From the NCBI GenBank assembly GCA_950295325.1, contig OX485806.1:42532001-42596000 (forward strand): DNA of 64,000 nucleotides, read 5' to 3'. Shown here piece after piece: positions 62,568-64,000 of this stretch. The position numbers and the translations under genes were made by a program. This stretch comes from Polytrichum commune (lineage: Eukaryota; Streptophyta; Polytrichopsida; Polytrichales; Polytrichaceae). Every line of letters begins with the position of its first letter. Position 1 is the stretch's first letter. The notes under the pieces are model-generated. The model had not been told where the DNA came from. It searched no databases and saw only the letters and a list, made by a program, of their open reading frames with translations.

Positions 62568-63796
62568 ATGGAAAGCCACCCAATTTCATTCAAGTCGCCT
62601 GTAGAGCCCCTAACCAGATGACTGAACTGCAAGCAAAATACATCACATATCTGGCCTGCCAGGGGGTGCCGTTGGCGGCACCCTCTTCTGAGGCTACACA
62701 AAATTCACAAACCCTGCGCACTTTCATACAAGTTCAGCTATCTAACCTGACCTGATGGCTGAATCCAAAGTCAAAAACAACACAAAGCAACCACCTTAGG
62801 CCCCCTACTTACATGGACAGCCCACCCAATTTCATTCAAGTCGCCTGTAGGGCCCCTAAGCAGATGACTGAACTGCAAGTAAAATGCATCACATATCTGC
62901 ACTGCCAGGGGGTGCTGTTGGCGGCACCCTCTTCTGAGGCTACACAAAATTCACAAACCCTGCCCACTTTCATACAAGTGCAGCTATCTCACCTGACCAC
63001 ATGGCTGAATCCAAAGTCAAAAACAACACAAAGCAACCACCTTAGGCCCCCTACTTACATGGAAAGCCCACCCAATTTCATTCCAGTAGCCTGTAGGACC
63101 CCTAACCAGATGACTGAACTGCAAGCAAAATACATCACATATCTGGCACGGCAGGGGGTGCCGTTGGCGGCACCCTCTTCTGAGGCTACACAAAATTCAC
63201 AAACCCTGCCCACTTTCATACAAGTGCAGCTATCTAACCTGACCACATGGCTGAATCCAAAGTCAAAAACAACACAAAGCAACCACCTTAGCCCCCCTAC
63301 TTACATGGAAAGCCCACCCAATTTCATTCCAGTGGCCTGTAGGACCCCTAAGCAGATGACTGAACTGCAAGCAAAATACACCACATATCTGGCCTGCCAG
63401 GGGGTGCCGTTGGCGGCGCCCTCTTCTGAGGCTACACAAAATTCAGAAACCCTGCCCACTTTCATACAAGTGCAGCTATCTAACCTGACCACATGGCTGA
63501 ATCCAAAGTCAAAAACAACACAATGCAACCACCTTAGGCCCCCTACTTACATGGAAAGCCCACCCAATTTCATTCAAGTCGCCTGTAGAGCCCCTAACCA
63601 GATGACTGAACTGCAAGCAAAATACATCACATATCTGGCCTGCCAGGGGGTGCCGTTGGCGGCACCCTCTTCTGAGGCTACACAAAATTCACAAACCCTG
63701 CCCACTTTCATACAAGTGCAGCTATCTAACCTGACCACATGGCTGAATCCAAAGTCAAAAACAACACAAAGCAACCCCCTTAGGCCCCCTACTTAC
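62568..63796 (+). repeat. Third, diverged relative of the 26.6 / 29.3 kb duplication
   Basis: GAAAGCCACCC (one C lost), TGCGCAC with GTTCAGC and TGA, TTACATGGACAGCC, CTGGCACGGC and TTCAGAAACC come in the same order as at 26669-27869. It differs by GGTGCTGTTGG, the full TTAGCCCCCC, TACACCACATATC, GGCGGCGCCC and CAATGCAACCACC, so it is an older copy. Confidence 0.88.
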
Positions 63797-64000
63797 ATGG
63801 AAAGCCCACCCAATTTCATTCCAGTAGCCTGTAGGACCCCTAACCAGATGACTGAACTGCAAGTAAAATGCATCACATATCTGCACTGCCAAGGGGTGCC
63901 GTTGGCGGCACCCTCTTCTGAGGCTACACAAAATTCACAAACCCTGCCCACTTTCATACAAGTGCAGCTATCTCACCTGACCACATGGCTGAATCCAAAG
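63797..64000 (+). repeat. Last, incomplete monomer
   Basis: P-type head with GTAAAATGC, CTGCACTGCC and CTCACC; the window ends in CTGAATCCAAAG, inside the unit. The array therefore continues to the right. Confidence 0.95.

Larger units (their letters stand above)
1..64000 (+). repeat. Continuous 246-bp satellite array, about 260 monomers
   Basis: Every part of the window aligns to the same 246-bp unit in one orientation. Monomer starts (ATG of TTACATGG) can be stepped from 109 to 63797 with only single-base shifts, 26 bases lost in net. Position 1 and position 64000 both lie inside monomers, so neither array edge is seen. By eye, monomers of one sub-lineage are about 98-100% identical, and the most different common types differ at roughly 9-12 positions (about 95-96%). 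CpG is about 3 per monomer against about 13 expected. No non-satellite insertion is present. What is known: arrays of this length and homogeneity are typical of centromeric, pericentromeric or other heterochromatic satellites. The family and chromosome position cannot be told from the sequence. Confidence 0.98.

Noticed and set aside
1-64000. CRISPR array or other direct-repeat/spacer system
   Set aside because: There are no spacers: the full 246 bp is repeated, and CpG loss and unit length fit a eukaryotic satellite.
1-64000. Tandem array derived from a retrovirus, LTR element, LINE or DNA transposon
   Set aside because: The unit has no polymerase, integrase or transposase motif, no terminal repeats, no primer-binding site and no target-site duplication that I can see. 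I cannot exclude a remote origin from a non-coding piece of an element.

Overview
The whole 64 kb window is one unbroken, head-to-tail satellite DNA array. Its repeat unit is 246 bp. I followed the ATG of a conserved TTACATGG motif from position 109 to position 63797. That distance is 259 monomer steps less 26 bases, and every length change I could place is a single-base loss or gain. About 260.3 monomers fit the window. Both ends fall inside a monomer, so the array continues on both sides. I see no unique DNA, no inverted monomer, no transposon insertion, no RNA gene and no host gene.

Organism: not identifiable from this sequence. The monomer (about 49% GC) carries about 3 CpG where base composition predicts about 13, with strong strand asymmetry (C about 32%, G about 17%, A about 31%, T about 20% on the given strand). 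Such CpG loss fits a methylated eukaryotic genome, most simply a vertebrate. A 64 kb array of this kind suggests pericentromeric, centromeric, subtelomeric or other heterochromatic DNA. I do not recognise the monomer as a named satellite family.

Monomers fall into two linked-haplotype families. The Q type reads CAAGTCG...AGAGCCCC after TTTCATT; the P type reads CCAGTAG...AGGACCCC. Several sub-lineages sit on top of these: a T type with a TGA near monomer base 187, often with ACGCAC/GTTCAG; an E type with GGAGGCACC, an AACCCA(G/A)CCCACT tail and a one-base A loss; and HC, AW and AR variants near base 88.

Layout: 1-12162 has no length changes and is built from 4-, 5- and 7-monomer duplications. 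12163-18801 is rich in TGA monomers and holds a 983-bp four-monomer unit inside a 2950-bp-offset duplication. 18802-45599 brings in the CTATCTCACC variant and E-type monomers, including a very homogeneous five-monomer, 1229-bp higher-order repeat at about 31.6-36.5 kb. 45600-48303 is a patch of left-end (3-11 kb) monomers lying among different neighbours. 48304-64000 returns to the earlier type and holds a four-monomer, 984-bp higher-order repeat at 58.6-61.1 kb and a long-range copy of 24.2-25.9 kb at 61.1-62.6 kb.

Because 246 is 82 codons, one forward frame stays open across many monomers (up to 1210 codons), and a reverse frame gives 66-75 codon ORFs in each monomer. I judge these to be arithmetic side effects, not genes. 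The biology here is array evolution: unequal exchange, hybrid monomers, local higher-order amplification, and a GC-rich hairpin in most monomers.
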